DNA of 64,000 nt from CAIKMD01 sp035552195 (GCA_035552195.1 DASZLU010000054.1:1-64000); one strand, 5' to 3'; positions 41,412 to 49,629 are shown, counted from the first letter of the stretch. The notes: generated by a model from the letters alone, not told the origin. A program made the numbers and translations.

Positions 41412-42653
41412 TCAGTGAATCGCCACCAATCCGACCTTGTTGATGCCGCTTTCAGCGATAGCGAGGCCGTGCCCGTCCGTGGTCGGCATCATGTTGCGAA
41501 TGACCCCGCCGCCCGAGGGGACGACCCAGCTCTGGAATTTCTGCGTTTTCGGATCGAAGCGGACGAGCGCATTCGGCTTCACACCGGATTCGCAGTACCA
41601 GATCACGTCGTCGATCACGGCCATGCCGTAAGGCTGCGCTTTCGGCCCGCCGGGCGACGCGAATTCCGTGACCTCGCCGGTCTTGGGATCGAGCCGGCCG
41701 AGATAGCCGCGCGAATAATCGCCGTACCAGATGATGTCGTCGCTGGTGATGGCGATGCGCCGCGGCCGCGAATTGTCGTGCGGCAATTGATATTCGGTGA
41801 TGCGCATCGTCTGCGGATCGATCGAGCCGATCTTGTTGGTGCCGAATTCGTCGAAGAACGGCACGCCATGCGAATTGATCACCATGCCGTAGGGCTGCGC
41901 CTTGGGCGTCGGCGACATCATCATCTTGATATCGCCGCCCGGCGCTTTGGGATCGAGACGGCCGATATAATTGCCGTCCTGCACGGTGAACCAGAGGATG
42001 CCGTTCTTGTCGAAAAGCGGCGTGTGCGGGTCGCGCGCCTTGGGATCGGGCAACGGGTATTTCGTCACGTTACCGGTCTTGGGATCGAGCTTGCCGATAT
42101 AGCCGCCGAAATTCGCGGTAAACCAGATATTGCCGTCGGGACCGAATTTCAGCCCGTGCGGCCCCGACATCGACGGCAGCTTGTATTCCCTGATCTTGCC
42201 GGTCTTGGGATCGAGATGGCCGAGGACATTCGCCATCTGGCCGCTATACCAGAGCGTACCGTCGGGCGCGGCGAGCGGATCATGCGGCCGCGAGCCCGGC
42301 GTCGGCACCGTCCAATCCTTGAAGCCGACCTTGACCGGGCCGGGAATCACCACCGGCTTCGGCGTGTCCTTGGGCACCGGGAAATTCTTGGTGAGATAGG
42401 CGGTGACGACCGGCACTTGGTCGGGCGTCAGCGGCGCGCCGACATTGCGCATCATCGCGATCACCGTCTTCCAATCCCCCGGCGAATAGCCCGTATGGGT
42501 GAAGCGGTTGAGCGAATGACAGCCCGAACAGATTTGCTCGACGATGTCCTTGCCCGATCCGTCGGGAAGTTGCGGCTGCTGTTGCTGGGCTTGTTGCGCA
42601 TAAGCGGGCGATGCCAGCAGCGCCACCGCGACGAATAGGAAGAGCTCTCGCAC
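41412..42653 (-). CDS. Cytochrome c / virginiamycin-B-lyase-like beta-propeller fusion protein
   Basis: Protein of 413 residues starting at GTG 42653 (GAGGGG upstream). Signal peptide (about residues 1-19), then a small c-type cytochrome domain with CSGCH at residues 42-46, then a propeller made of repeated units such as LGHLDPKTGKI, IGKLDPKTGNV, IGRLDPKAPGG and LGRLDPKTGEV. The propeller matches streptogramin-lyase (Vgb)-like folds. Periplasmic location is expected because haem attachment occurs there. A lyase or a redox dehydrogenase role is possible; antibiotic resistance should not be assumed. Confidence 0.85.
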   Translation of the reverse strand: MRELFLFVAVALLASPAYAQQAQQQQPQLPDGSGKDIVEQICSGCHSLNRFTHTGYSPGDWKTVIAMMRNVGAPLTPDQVPVVTAYLTKNFPVPKDTPKPVVIPGPVKVGFKDWTVPTPGSRPHDPLAAPDGTLWYSGQMANVLGHLDPKTGKIREYKLPSMSGPHGLKFGPDGNIWFTANFGGYIGKLDPKTGNVTKYPLPDPKARDPHTPLFDKNGILWFTVQDGNYIGRLDPKAPGGDIKMMMSPTPKAQPYGMVINSHGVPFFDEFGTNKIGSIDPQTMRITEYQLPHDNSRPRRIAITSDDIIWYGDYSRGYLGRLDPKTGEVTEFASPGGPKAQPYGMAVIDDVIWYCESGVKPNALVRFDPKTQKFQSWVVPSGGGVIRNMMPTTDGHGLAIAESGINKVGLVAIH

Positions 42654-42674
42654 GGTCCACCCCTCTCGTCGTCA

Positions 42675-42724
42675 TTGCCGGGCTTGTCCCGGCAACCCAG
42701 GGCCCCGCGGAACTGATCCGCGGG
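42675..42724. repeat. Twin-hairpin intergenic repeat (CTTGT-loop family)
   Basis: TTGCCGGG-CTTGT-CCCGGCAA (42675-42695) followed by CCCGCGGA-ACTGA-TCCGCGGG (42704-42724). Same design and partly the same sequence as the element at 26330-26379. It lies between two minus-strand genes. Confidence 0.78.
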
Positions 42725-42752
42725 AAGCGCCGAGTATATTACAGAGCGCCGC

Positions 42753-43688
42753 TCACCGCCTCTTCGCCGCGATCGCTTTGGCCGATTCGGCGAGGAAATC
42801 CGACAGGCGCTTGCGCAACGTCGCCGCCTGTTCCGGCGTCCAATCGCGAAAGCCGCGGCCGTTCTTCATGCCGAGTTCGCCCTTCTCGACTTTCTCGACG
42901 AGATAAGGATGCGGTCCGGGCGTGCGGTCGAGATCGGCGATCAGCGTTTTATGGATATCGAGCGTGAGGTTGAGTCCGACGAGGTCGGACTGCTCCAACG
43001 GCCCGCACACCGCCATGCGCGCGCCGAAGCCTTCCTTTACCACGGTATCGAGTGTTTCGGCATCGCACACGCCGGCCGCCACCAGCGCGATCGCCTCGCG
43101 CTTCAGCGCATGCTGCAAGCGGTTGCCGATGAAGCCGGGAATGTCGCGGCGGACATGCACCGGCACTTTGCCGACGGCTTTCAAAAGCGCGATCGTCTTC
43201 TCGACCGTCGCGAGCGACGTGCCTTCGGCCTGTACCACTTCGACCAGCGGCACGAGATGCGGCGGGTTCCAGTAATGCGTGCCGACCACCCGCGCCTTGT
43301 CGGCCACGTCTTGGCCGACTTGCGCAATCGGTATCGCCGAGGTGTTGGTGCAGAGGATCGCACCCGGCTTGGTCTGTCGCCCGAGATTCTCGAAAATCGC
43401 GCGCTTGACCTCGAGCTTCTCGGGCCCCGCCTCGAAGACGAAATCGGCATCGCCGACGGCTGCAGCGAAATCCGCTTCATAGCGGAGGTTCTTGAGGCCG
43501 GCTTTGTCTTGCGCCAAGAGATCGAAGATCGCCGCGACGCGCTCGGGCGCCGAGACAAGGATCTTCGCGTCGGGATCGTGCAGCGCGACGGGATGGCCGA
43601 CAGCGGCGAAGATCTGCGCGATGCCGTGACCCATCAGCCCGGCGCCGATAACGGCGATTTTTTGCGATTGGCTCGAAGAGGATGTCAT
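42753..43688 (-). CDS. 3-hydroxyacyl-CoA dehydrogenase family protein
   Basis: NAD-dependent dehydrogenase of 311 residues. The dinucleotide site KIAVIGAGLMGHGIAQIFA is at the N terminus, catalytic-region GTHYWNPPHLVPLVEVV follows, and the C-terminal dimerisation domain begins at PGFIGNRLQHAL. ATG 43688 is preferred because GAGG lies upstream at proper distance; the GTG at 43697 would overlap it. It is the last gene of the IclR-regulated minus-strand string. It oxidises a 3-hydroxy acid or its CoA ester; carnitine- or gulonate-dehydrogenase-like substrates cannot be excluded. Confidence 0.88.
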   Translation of the reverse strand: MTSSSSQSQKIAVIGAGLMGHGIAQIFAAVGHPVALHDPDAKILVSAPERVAAIFDLLAQDKAGLKNLRYEADFAAAVGDADFVFEAGPEKLEVKRAIFENLGRQTKPGAILCTNTSAIPIAQVGQDVADKARVVGTHYWNPPHLVPLVEVVQAEGTSLATVEKTIALLKAVGKVPVHVRRDIPGFIGNRLQHALKREAIALVAAGVCDAETLDTVVKEGFGARMAVCGPLEQSDLVGLNLTLDIHKTLIADLDRTPGPHPYLVEKVEKGELGMKNGRGFRDWTPEQAATLRKRLSDFLAESAKAIAAKRR

Positions 43689-43704
43689 CGCACTCACCTC
43701 AGTT

Positions 43705-43767
43705 CGTCACCCCCGCGAAAGCGGGGGCCACAGCCATCGCTGGATGCCCGCTTTCGCGGGCATGACG
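43705..43767. repeat. Intergenic palindromic element, CGTCA...TGACG family
   Basis: 63-base element bounded by CGTCA (43705-43709) and TGACG (43763-43767), with hairpins CCCCCGC-GAAA-GCGGGGG and GCCCGC-TTTC-GCGGGC. It is a near-identical relative of 31247-31310. It sits between the SDR and 3-hydroxyacyl-CoA dehydrogenase genes and may weaken read-through. Confidence 0.85.
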
Positions 43768-43785
43768 GTAATAGGAACGTGGGCT

Positions 43786-44589
43786 TTAGCCAGCGGTGAA
43801 GCCGCCATCGACATAGATGACTTGGCCGGTGGTGAAGTCGGAGGCCGGCGCGAGGAGGTAGAGCGCCATGCCCATCAGATCCTCGACCTCGGCCAAGCGG
43901 CCCAAGGGAATGCGCGACAGCGAGCGCGCGCGTGTCGCCTGGCCGAGCTCGTCCTCGCCATACATCCACGCCGTCAGCTTCGAGCGGAAGACCGTCGGCG
44001 CGATCGAATTGACGGTGATGCCGTGCTTGGCCCATTCGGTCGCGAGCACGCGGGTGAGAGCGTCGGTCGCGCCCTTCGAGGCGCAATAGCCCGTATAGCC
44101 CGAGATGTTGCCGTGGCGGCCGCGCACCGACGACATCATCAGCATTTTGCCTTTGACCTTCTTGTCGATCCAATAGGAACCAACCGCCTTGGCCATGAAC
44201 CATTCGCCGCGGACGTTGGCATCCATCACGGCCTGCCAATCCTCGTATTTCATCTCGTGAATGAAGCCGGCCTTATTGTAGCCGGAGGCGACGACAAGTT
44301 GATCGATCTTGCCGAACGCATCGAGGCCGGCCTTTACCATCGCCTCGGCATCTTCGAGCGTGTCCGGGCGGCGATAGACCACCGCGACTTTGGCGCCGAG
44401 GCTTTTGGCCTCATCGGCGACAACATCGAGCTCGCTTTTCGAGCCCGAAGCCAACACGAGGTTGCAGCCGAGCGAGGCGAGCATCAGCGCGCAGCCGCGG
44501 CCGAACGCGCCCGAGGCGCCGGTGATGAGCGCGGTTTTGCCCTTCACCTCGAACATCGAGAGCGGATTGCGCAGCGTATCGGAGATCAT
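43786..44589 (-). CDS. Short-chain dehydrogenase/reductase
   Basis: SDR of 267 residues. Cofactor motif TGASGAFGRG, catalytic Ser in MMSSVRG and YCASK tetrad. ATG 44589 overlaps the cupin stop by four bases (ATGA), so the two are translationally coupled. C-terminal GQVIYVDGGFTAG is normal. The second-strand region ASGYNKAGF replaces the usual NNAG, a moderate departure in the structural loop. It probably oxidises a hydroxylated intermediate of the LigB/cyclase pathway. Confidence 0.88.
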   Translation of the reverse strand: MISDTLRNPLSMFEVKGKTALITGASGAFGRGCALMLASLGCNLVLASGSKSELDVVADEAKSLGAKVAVVYRRPDTLEDAEAMVKAGLDAFGKIDQLVVASGYNKAGFIHEMKYEDWQAVMDANVRGEWFMAKAVGSYWIDKKVKGKMLMMSSVRGRHGNISGYTGYCASKGATDALTRVLATEWAKHGITVNSIAPTVFRSKLTAWMYGEDELGQATRARSLSRIPLGRLAEVEDLMGMALYLLAPASDFTTGQVIYVDGGFTAG

Positions 44590-44933
44590 GGCGCCACCTT
44601 GTTGTTCGAGACGATGACGAGCATCGTGCAAACGTGATTGCCGTTATTGACGACGGTGCGTGCTTCCTTCGGCGCGATATGAACCGAGTCGTACGCGCCG
44701 AGCGTGACAGTGCCTTGCTCGGTCGTCACCGTGATCTCGCCGTCGAGCACCATGTAGACGCGCTCGAAATCCGACGCGCTCTTTTCGGCTCGGCCACCCG
44801 GCAGATAATGCGAGAGGCCGACCCAGAAAGTGCTGGTCTTCGAAGCCTCCTGACCCTGGAGACGCAGCGCACTAACGTCGAAATGGTTCGCCGCCTCGTA
44901 GCGCTTCGCGTTTTTGTATTTGGTGACTTGCAT
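44586..44933 (-). CDS. Single-domain cupin protein
   Basis: Protein of 115 residues with one cupin barrel: FERVYMVLDGEITVTTEQGT and the second motif region DSVHIAPKEARTVVNNGN. The usual first-motif histidines are only partly present, so metal binding is uncertain. It lies between a cyclase-family hydrolase and an SDR and is coupled to the latter. Possible roles include isomerase, small dioxygenase, or accessory to the pathway. Confidence 0.8.
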   Translation of the reverse strand: MQVTKYKNAKRYEAANHFDVSALRLQGQEASKTSTFWVGLSHYLPGGRAEKSASDFERVYMVLDGEITVTTEQGTVTLGAYDSVHIAPKEARTVVNNGNHVCTMLVIVSNNKVAP

Positions 44934-44947
44934 GGTCCGCTCGCCCC

Positions 44948-45742
44948 TTACTCGCGCTCGATACGGAATTCATGCTTCGGATCGACCACGGCGACGATGC
45001 GGATGCCGCAACCTTCGCCTTCCGGCCAGCGCCAGGGGAAGCACATGAAGGTGCAGCGCTTGCCCGTGACCTTGTCGATGTCGCCGTTGACGTTCTCGAT
45101 GCCGGGGATGCCGTTGGTCATCAGCACTTTGTGCGACGGCTCCCAGAACGGGAAGTCGTCGATGATGTGCCGGCCGGTTTCGGCGAAATATTCGTCATCG
45201 AGATGCGGCTGCGCCGGGCCCGGGCCATGCGGGCCGAGGAACGTGCCGAGCGGGTGATCGAGCGCCTGCACGTCGATGCCAAACAGCTTGATCTTCTTTT
45301 TGACTAGCCATTCCGCGCCGGCCTTATAAAGGCCCGGCGAGTAGGCAAAGTAATCGGGATTGTCGCCCCAATTGCGATGGCTGCCGGTGTTGACCATGAC
45401 GATGTCGCCCGGCTGGATCTTCGGGCGCGCGGCTTCGAGATCTTCCGGCGTCACCACGCCCCATTTGCCTTTGGGGATCGAGACGACGACGCCGGTGCCG
45501 AAGAAACGCCAGGTCTCGTAATCGGTGATGAAAGGCGTGTTCTCGAGCACGTGGATCGGCGCGTCCATATGCGTGCCGCGATGCATGATGCCTTCATATT
45601 CGAGCGTCTGCAGCCCGTCCTTGGCATGGAACTCGCGCACTTTGATGTTCATGTTGGCCTTGGACGGCCATTGCGGCATCCCGTGCTTCCACTCGGTGCT
45701 GAGATTATAGAATTCGAGGCCCTTGGTGCTGGTCTTTGGCAT
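44948..45742 (-). CDS. Cyclase family metal hydrolase (kynurenine-formamidase-like), intact motif
   Basis: Enzyme of 264 residues of PF04199. The metal-binding signature H-x-G-T-H-x-D-x-P-x-H is complete at residues 54-64 (HRGTHMDAPIH). Known members hydrolyse N-formylkynurenine, isatin or related amides. ATG 45742 places the start where the paralogue at 45757 ends its operon spacing (14 bases). It sits next to the LigB dioxygenase and FAH-family genes, so a ring-opened amide or lactone is a likely substrate. A nearby paralogue carries an altered motif. Confidence 0.88.
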   Translation of the reverse strand: MPKTSTKGLEFYNLSTEWKHGMPQWPSKANMNIKVREFHAKDGLQTLEYEGIMHRGTHMDAPIHVLENTPFITDYETWRFFGTGVVVSIPKGKWGVVTPEDLEAARPKIQPGDIVMVNTGSHRNWGDNPDYFAYSPGLYKAGAEWLVKKKIKLFGIDVQALDHPLGTFLGPHGPGPAQPHLDDEYFAETGRHIIDDFPFWEPSHKVLMTNGIPGIENVNGDIDKVTGKRCTFMCFPWRWPEGEGCGIRIVAVVDPKHEFRIERE

Positions 45743-45756
45743 TGTCCTGATCCTTC

Positions 45757-46572
45757 TTACCCGACCACCCGCTCGCCCGATTCCAGCCGGTAATTGCCGG
45801 TGGTATCGAAGAACGCGACGAGGCGGATGACGCAGGCGTCGCCGTCCTTCCACAGCCACGGATAGGCGTGGAACGTCGCGCGCTTGCCGGTCACTTCATC
45901 GAGATCGCCGCCGCAATTCTCGATGGTCGGAATGTTGGCTTTGAGGAGCGTCTTATGCGCGACGTTCCAATCCGGGAAATCCTTCTTCGCATCCTTGCCG
46001 GTCGCATCCTTGTATTGCTGCGCCAGATCGCGGATCTGCGGGCCGTTGCGATGCGGGCCGAGCGAAGTGGCGAGCGGATGATCGACCGTCGCACTGTCGA
46101 CGCCGACCAGCTTCACCTTCTTCTTCACGAGCCACTCCGCCGCCTCTTTCGAGAGGCCCGGCGCATGGCCGAAATATTCCTGGCTGTCGGAATAGCGGTG
46201 ATGCCACTGCGTGTTGATGACCACGATGTCGTCTTCCTCGATCGCCGGCGTCGCCTTTTCGAGATCGGCGGGAGTGATCAGCTCCCACTTCTTCTTCGGG
46301 ATGCCGACGATGACGCCCGAGCCGAAGAACGTGTCCATGCCGATCTCGCCGACGCCCTTGCCGCCGGGGATCAGATGGATCGGCGCATTCACATGCGTCG
46401 AGACATGCATGATCGCGTTGATCTTCTGGGTCATCACGCCGTGCTTGGCGTGATAGGTGATGCGCTCGATGCGCACGTCCTCGTAGCCCGGGAATGTCGG
46501 CGCGTTGTAGCCCCAGCGGTGGCTGAGCTCGTAGAATTTCAGACCCGATACGGGGTCGAGAATGGCAGGCAT
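45757..46572 (-). CDS. Cyclase family protein with altered metal motif
   Basis: Paralogue of the 44948 gene, 271 residues. The signature reads HVSTHVNAPIH at residues 56-66, that is Gly to Ser and the metal-binding Asp to Asn62. It may therefore bind metal differently, act on another substrate, or be a partner subunit of its neighbour. Otherwise the fold blocks match (VVINTQWHH, LVGVDSATVDHPLATSLGPH). ATG 46572 follows GGGAAG; a longer frame adds 45 residues without support. It is the first gene after iclR. Confidence 0.85.
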   Translation of the reverse strand: MPAILDPVSGLKFYELSHRWGYNAPTFPGYEDVRIERITYHAKHGVMTQKINAIMHVSTHVNAPIHLIPGGKGVGEIGMDTFFGSGVIVGIPKKKWELITPADLEKATPAIEEDDIVVINTQWHHRYSDSQEYFGHAPGLSKEAAEWLVKKKVKLVGVDSATVDHPLATSLGPHRNGPQIRDLAQQYKDATGKDAKKDFPDWNVAHKTLLKANIPTIENCGGDLDEVTGKRATFHAYPWLWKDGDACVIRLVAFFDTTGNYRLESGERVVG

Positions 46573-46669
46573 GTGGCGCTTCCCAATCGTGGTTTTTGAC
46601 CCGGTTGCGGGCATTTTGGCCTGTCGCGTCGATGGGCGAAAGCCAGCTATCGCGCCCGAAACCGGATGA

Positions 46670-46688
46670 CAGATATTATCATTATCTG
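46670..46688. promoter_or_regulatory. Dyad upstream of the cyclase operon (candidate IclR operator)
   Basis: CAGATA-TTATCAT-TATCTG is a perfect 6-base dyad that overlaps the 3' end of iclR, about 100 bases before the first cyclase start. It contains ATTATC, also present in the dyad before iclR itself (47518-47546). Binding by the neighbouring IclR protein is inference. Confidence 0.4.
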
Positions 46689-47509
46689 AGATTTTTGTGT
46701 TTTGCAATCCGATGCCGCGCGGCCGGCTTCCGAGCCGCCGGCCTTTTCGCGGGCGCCTCGGGCCGCGGGGCTTTGGCCAAACGCCGCGTCAGCTCGCGGG
46801 CCGCCTCCAAAAGCCGCTGGCGCAGGGCAGCCTCGTCGAAAAGCTCGATCCGCCGCGTCGGCCCGACCACCGTCAGGCTGCCATGCGCCGTGCCATCGGG
46901 ATTGAGCAGCGGCGCGGCGAGGCCGATCTGATCCGGCACCAGCAACGCTTCGGTGCGCGATGTGCCTTCGCGCTTGATCTCGTTGAGCGCTTTGCGAAAG
47001 CTCGGCCAGTCGCGGCCCAAGAGATCGCGGTCGGGATCGCCCGGATGGCGATCGAAGACGCGCTTTTGCCGCGCCGGTTTCTGATAGGCGAGCACGATCC
47101 GCGCCGTGGAGGAGCGGAAGAGCGAGGTGATCTGGCCGCGATGATAGCGCGGGTCGCCGACACCGGTCGGATTCTGCTCGTAGACGTTGAGCACCTGGTC
47201 GTTGAGCCAATAGCTCACCAGCACGATGAGGCCGGTTTCCTGCGCCAGACCTTGCAGCAGATCGCGCCCCACCCGCTCCAGCGGATCGGTCCGCCGCATC
47301 TGGTAATCGAGGGTGACGATCCGCGGCCCGAGCGTGTAGCTGCCGCCGCCGAGCCGCGCAAACAGCCCCGCGCCATAGAGCTCGCGCACATAGCGGTAGG
47401 CGGTCGGCAGCGAGACCTTCAGCGCCTTGGCGATCTCCTCGGGCGTCCACGACGTCTTGGCGTCGGTGACGAGCTCGAGCGCCGCGATCATCTTCTTGAG
47501 ACTGGACAT
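46682..47509 (-). CDS. IclR family transcriptional regulator
   Basis: Regulator of 275 residues. N-terminal winged helix (MIAALELVTDAKTSWTPEEI, recognition region SLPTAYRYVRELYGAGLF) and an effector-binding IclR domain (ITSLFRSSTARIVLAY, LLVPDQIGLAAPLLN). The C terminus is an unusual Lys/Arg/Pro/Ala-rich tail (about 30 residues) that could add non-specific DNA contact. It lies between the LigB dioxygenase and the two cyclases, all on the minus strand, and most likely controls this catabolic group in response to an aromatic or ring-opened ligand. Confidence 0.92.
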   Translation of the reverse strand: MSSLKKMIAALELVTDAKTSWTPEEIAKALKVSLPTAYRYVRELYGAGLFARLGGGSYTLGPRIVTLDYQMRRTDPLERVGRDLLQGLAQETGLIVLVSYWLNDQVLNVYEQNPTGVGDPRYHRGQITSLFRSSTARIVLAYQKPARQKRVFDRHPGDPDRDLLGRDWPSFRKALNEIKREGTSRTEALLVPDQIGLAAPLLNPDGTAHGSLTVVGPTRRIELFDEAALRQRLLEAARELTRRLAKAPRPEAPAKRPAARKPAARHRIAKHKNLR

Positions 47510-47517
47510 GGGCTACC

Positions 47518-47546
47518 ACGAGATTATCACATCGCGATAGTCTCGT
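47518..47546. promoter_or_regulatory. 29-base dyad directly upstream of iclR (candidate operator)
   Basis: ACGAGATTATC-acatcgc-GATAGTCTCGT: 11-base arms match at 10 of 11 positions around a 7-base spacer. It lies nine bases before the iclR start and 13 bases before the end of the LigB gene. Position and symmetry fit autoregulation by IclR. It could also lower translation of iclR in long transcripts because it covers the ribosome binding site area. Confidence 0.5.
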
Positions 47547-47559
47547 TAACCGATCGTAT

Positions 47560-48627
47560 CTAGCCCGGCTGAAAGATCACGCTGACCTTCGTCGCGTTGA
47601 ACACGTACGTCTCAAGGCAGCTCGACCACGCCACCTTCTGACCGAGCTCGGCCATCGCCCCGACGAGGCCGAACCAATTGAGCGTCTCGCCGCCGCCCGC
47701 CGCTTCGAGCTCTTTGAGCGAGAAATTCTTCCAGAACGAATATTCGCCCGAGACCATGGCCTGATAGAGCCGCTGGTCGGTCTCGACATCCGGCATCATG
47801 CGATGCGTTTTCGGCGTGAGGAAAGAATGCGACCACGCCGACGACGCCATCAGCGCGACGCGCCAAGGGCTGTCGCGGCAGATGCGCGCGATCGCCGCGC
47901 CCAGCGTGAAGCAGCGATGGGGGCTCGGCGCCGGCGGATCGGGCGGCGCCGGCTCGCCCTCGCTGATCGCGTAGAGACCCTGCGCCGAGATGACTTCGCG
48001 GCCATAGCAATTGACCGCAATCGGTACGATGCGATGCGGAAAGCCCTGACGTTCGTAATCGAGATACATCACCGCGTTGAGAAACGCATGCGCCAAGCCT
48101 TTGTGGAAGCGCGGCTCGTAGGCATAGGACATGTCGAATTCCTGCTCGAGCAGCGCCGAAGCGATGTATTTCGCCGCCTCGCGATGGCACTTCACGCGGA
48201 TCTCGGCATCGGGACCTTCGTTCCAGACATTGGCACGAAAGCCGCGGCGCGAATCGGGCGCCGAGGCCCATGGCTTTCCGACCACCTCGTCGTAGGCGAG
48301 GATGCAGAACGGCGGGATAATCTGCTCGCGGAAATTTTCGTACTGGTCGTCGCCCCAGATGACGATGAAGTCGGGCGCGAAAGCATCGAGCGCCGCGCGT
48401 ACCTTGCGGAAATCGGCGAGCATATCGGCTTGATGCTGCGCTCCGGCGGCGGCACCGAAATCGTCGGCCCATTCGGCACGCATCTTTGCCGGCCAATTCG
48501 CCGAATCCTTCAGCGCGGCGGGTAGCTTCGGATCGTTGAGGCGGGCACGCAGCGCGCCGCTCATCTTGTCGGCCGGCATGCCGAAGAGCGGCGAATGAGA
48601 AATGCCGACGCCGAGAATCTCGCCCAT
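47560..48627 (-). CDS. Class III extradiol dioxygenase, LigB-type catalytic subunit
   Basis: Enzyme of 355 residues of the LigB fold. Near the N terminus GVGISHSPLFG supplies an iron-binding histidine, IVIWGDDQYENF is the second typical block, and ASSAWSHSF near residue 270 carries the late conserved histidine. Members open catechol-type rings with Fe(II) and O2, but some act on other substrates. No LigA-type small subunit is seen, so the single-chain form is likely. It is the first gene of the minus-strand catabolic string, divergent from an FAH-family gene. Confidence 0.88.
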   Translation of the reverse strand: MGEILGVGISHSPLFGMPADKMSGALRARLNDPKLPAALKDSANWPAKMRAEWADDFGAAAGAQHQADMLADFRKVRAALDAFAPDFIVIWGDDQYENFREQIIPPFCILAYDEVVGKPWASAPDSRRGFRANVWNEGPDAEIRVKCHREAAKYIASALLEQEFDMSYAYEPRFHKGLAHAFLNAVMYLDYERQGFPHRIVPIAVNCYGREVISAQGLYAISEGEPAPPDPPAPSPHRCFTLGAAIARICRDSPWRVALMASSAWSHSFLTPKTHRMMPDVETDQRLYQAMVSGEYSFWKNFSLKELEAAGGGETLNWFGLVGAMAELGQKVAWSSCLETYVFNATKVSVIFQPG

Positions 48628-48704
48628 GTTCCCTTACCTATGAGGCTGCATTCGTCTTCATTCTGGGGGCGGCGCGCGCTCTATGGCAAGCGCGTATCTC
48701 TTCC

Positions 48705-48732
48705 TATAATCGCGTCTCGAATAATCGGGAGG
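48705..48732 (+). promoter_or_regulatory. Putative promoter -10 and ribosome binding site for the FAH-family gene
   Basis: TATAAT at 48705-48710 matches the -10 consensus exactly, 31 bases before the start codon. The -35 position (TATGGC at 48682-48687) is a poor match, so an activator may be needed. GGGAGG at 48727-48732 serves as ribosome binding site. Confidence 0.45.
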
Positions 48733-48740
48733 CTGGAAAG

Positions 48741-49580
48741 ATGCGGATCGCAACCTATACCCACAACGGCACACAGAGCTACGGTGTCGTCGCCAAGGAC
48801 GGAATCGTCGATCTCGGCAAGCGGATCGGCAGCAAATATCCGAGCCTGCTGAAGCTGCTCGAAGGCGGCGCGTTGAACGACGCCAAGCACGCCGCCGAAG
48901 GCCAGAAACCCGATTTCAAAGAGAGCGAGATCGAATACCTGCCGCTCATTCCGGATCGCATCAATATCTACTGCACCGGTCTCAACTATCAGGGTCATAT
49001 CAACGAGACCAAGCTGGAGAAGCCGAAATTCCCGCGCCTTTTCATGAAGATCGACGAATCGCTCGTCGGCCATAAAGTGCCGATGATCCGCCCCAAGGCT
49101 TCGGTCGAATACGATTTCGAGGGCGAGCTGATGGCGGTGATCGGCAAGGAAGCGCGCCATGTCAGCGAGGCCGACGCGATGAATTACGTCGCCGGCTACA
49201 CGCTCTTCAACGATGGCTCGCTGCGCGATTTCCAGCGCCGCACCACCGACCAAGGCAAGAATTTCTATCGCTCGAGCTCGGTCGGGCCCGAGCTCGTAAC
49301 CCTCGACGAGATCCCGCCCGCGAAAGACATGACGCTGATCTCGCGCCTCAACGGCAAGGTCGAGCAGGAGACCAGCATCGCCGACATGATATTCCCCGTG
49401 CCGGAGCTGCTGTCGTACTTCTCGGGCATCAGCCGGCTGCGTCCCGGCGACATGATCGCGACCGGCACCTGCGGACGCGTCTCATACAGCGACAAGCAAT
49501 TCATGAAAGCCGGCGACACGATCGAGATCGAGATCACCGGCATCGGCAAGCTCGTCAATCCCATCGTCGACGAGAAATAA
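48741..49580 (+). CDS. Fumarylacetoacetate hydrolase family protein
   Basis: Enzyme of 279 residues. The metal site is seen in YDFEGELMAVIGKEARHV (Glu pair) and FNDGSLRDFQRR (Asp); TGTCGRVSY is the typical C-terminal substrate loop. Members hydrolyse or decarboxylate ring-cleavage products such as 2-hydroxymuconate derivatives and acylpyruvates. Divergent from the LigB dioxygenase with a 113-base shared gap, so the two probably act in one pathway: ring opening, then C-C hydrolysis or decarboxylation. Confidence 0.92.
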   Translation: MRIATYTHNGTQSYGVVAKDGIVDLGKRIGSKYPSLLKLLEGGALNDAKHAAEGQKPDFKESEIEYLPLIPDRINIYCTGLNYQGHINETKLEKPKFPRLFMKIDESLVGHKVPMIRPKASVEYDFEGELMAVIGKEARHVSEADAMNYVAGYTLFNDGSLRDFQRRTTDQGKNFYRSSSVGPELVTLDEIPPAKDMTLISRLNGKVEQETSIADMIFPVPELLSYFSGISRLRPGDMIATGTCGRVSYSDKQFMKAGDTIEIEITGIGKLVNPIVDEK

Positions 49581-49592
49581 ACGCGTAAAGCC

Positions 49593-49613
49593 GCGCCCCT
49601 CATTGAGGGGCGC
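49593..49613. terminator. Strong hairpin after the FAH-family gene
   Basis: GCGCCCCT-CATTG-AGGGGCGC forms an 8-base GC-rich stem 12 bases after the FAH stop and 16 bases before the next start. No T-run follows, so termination is possible but not assured. Confidence 0.45.
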
Positions 49614-49629
49614 GATCTGCGAGGGACGG

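Noticed and set aside
41412..42653. Streptogramin (virginiamycin) resistance gene
   Set aside because: The propeller is Vgb-like, but the protein is exported and has a haem site; resistance cannot be claimed on fold alone.
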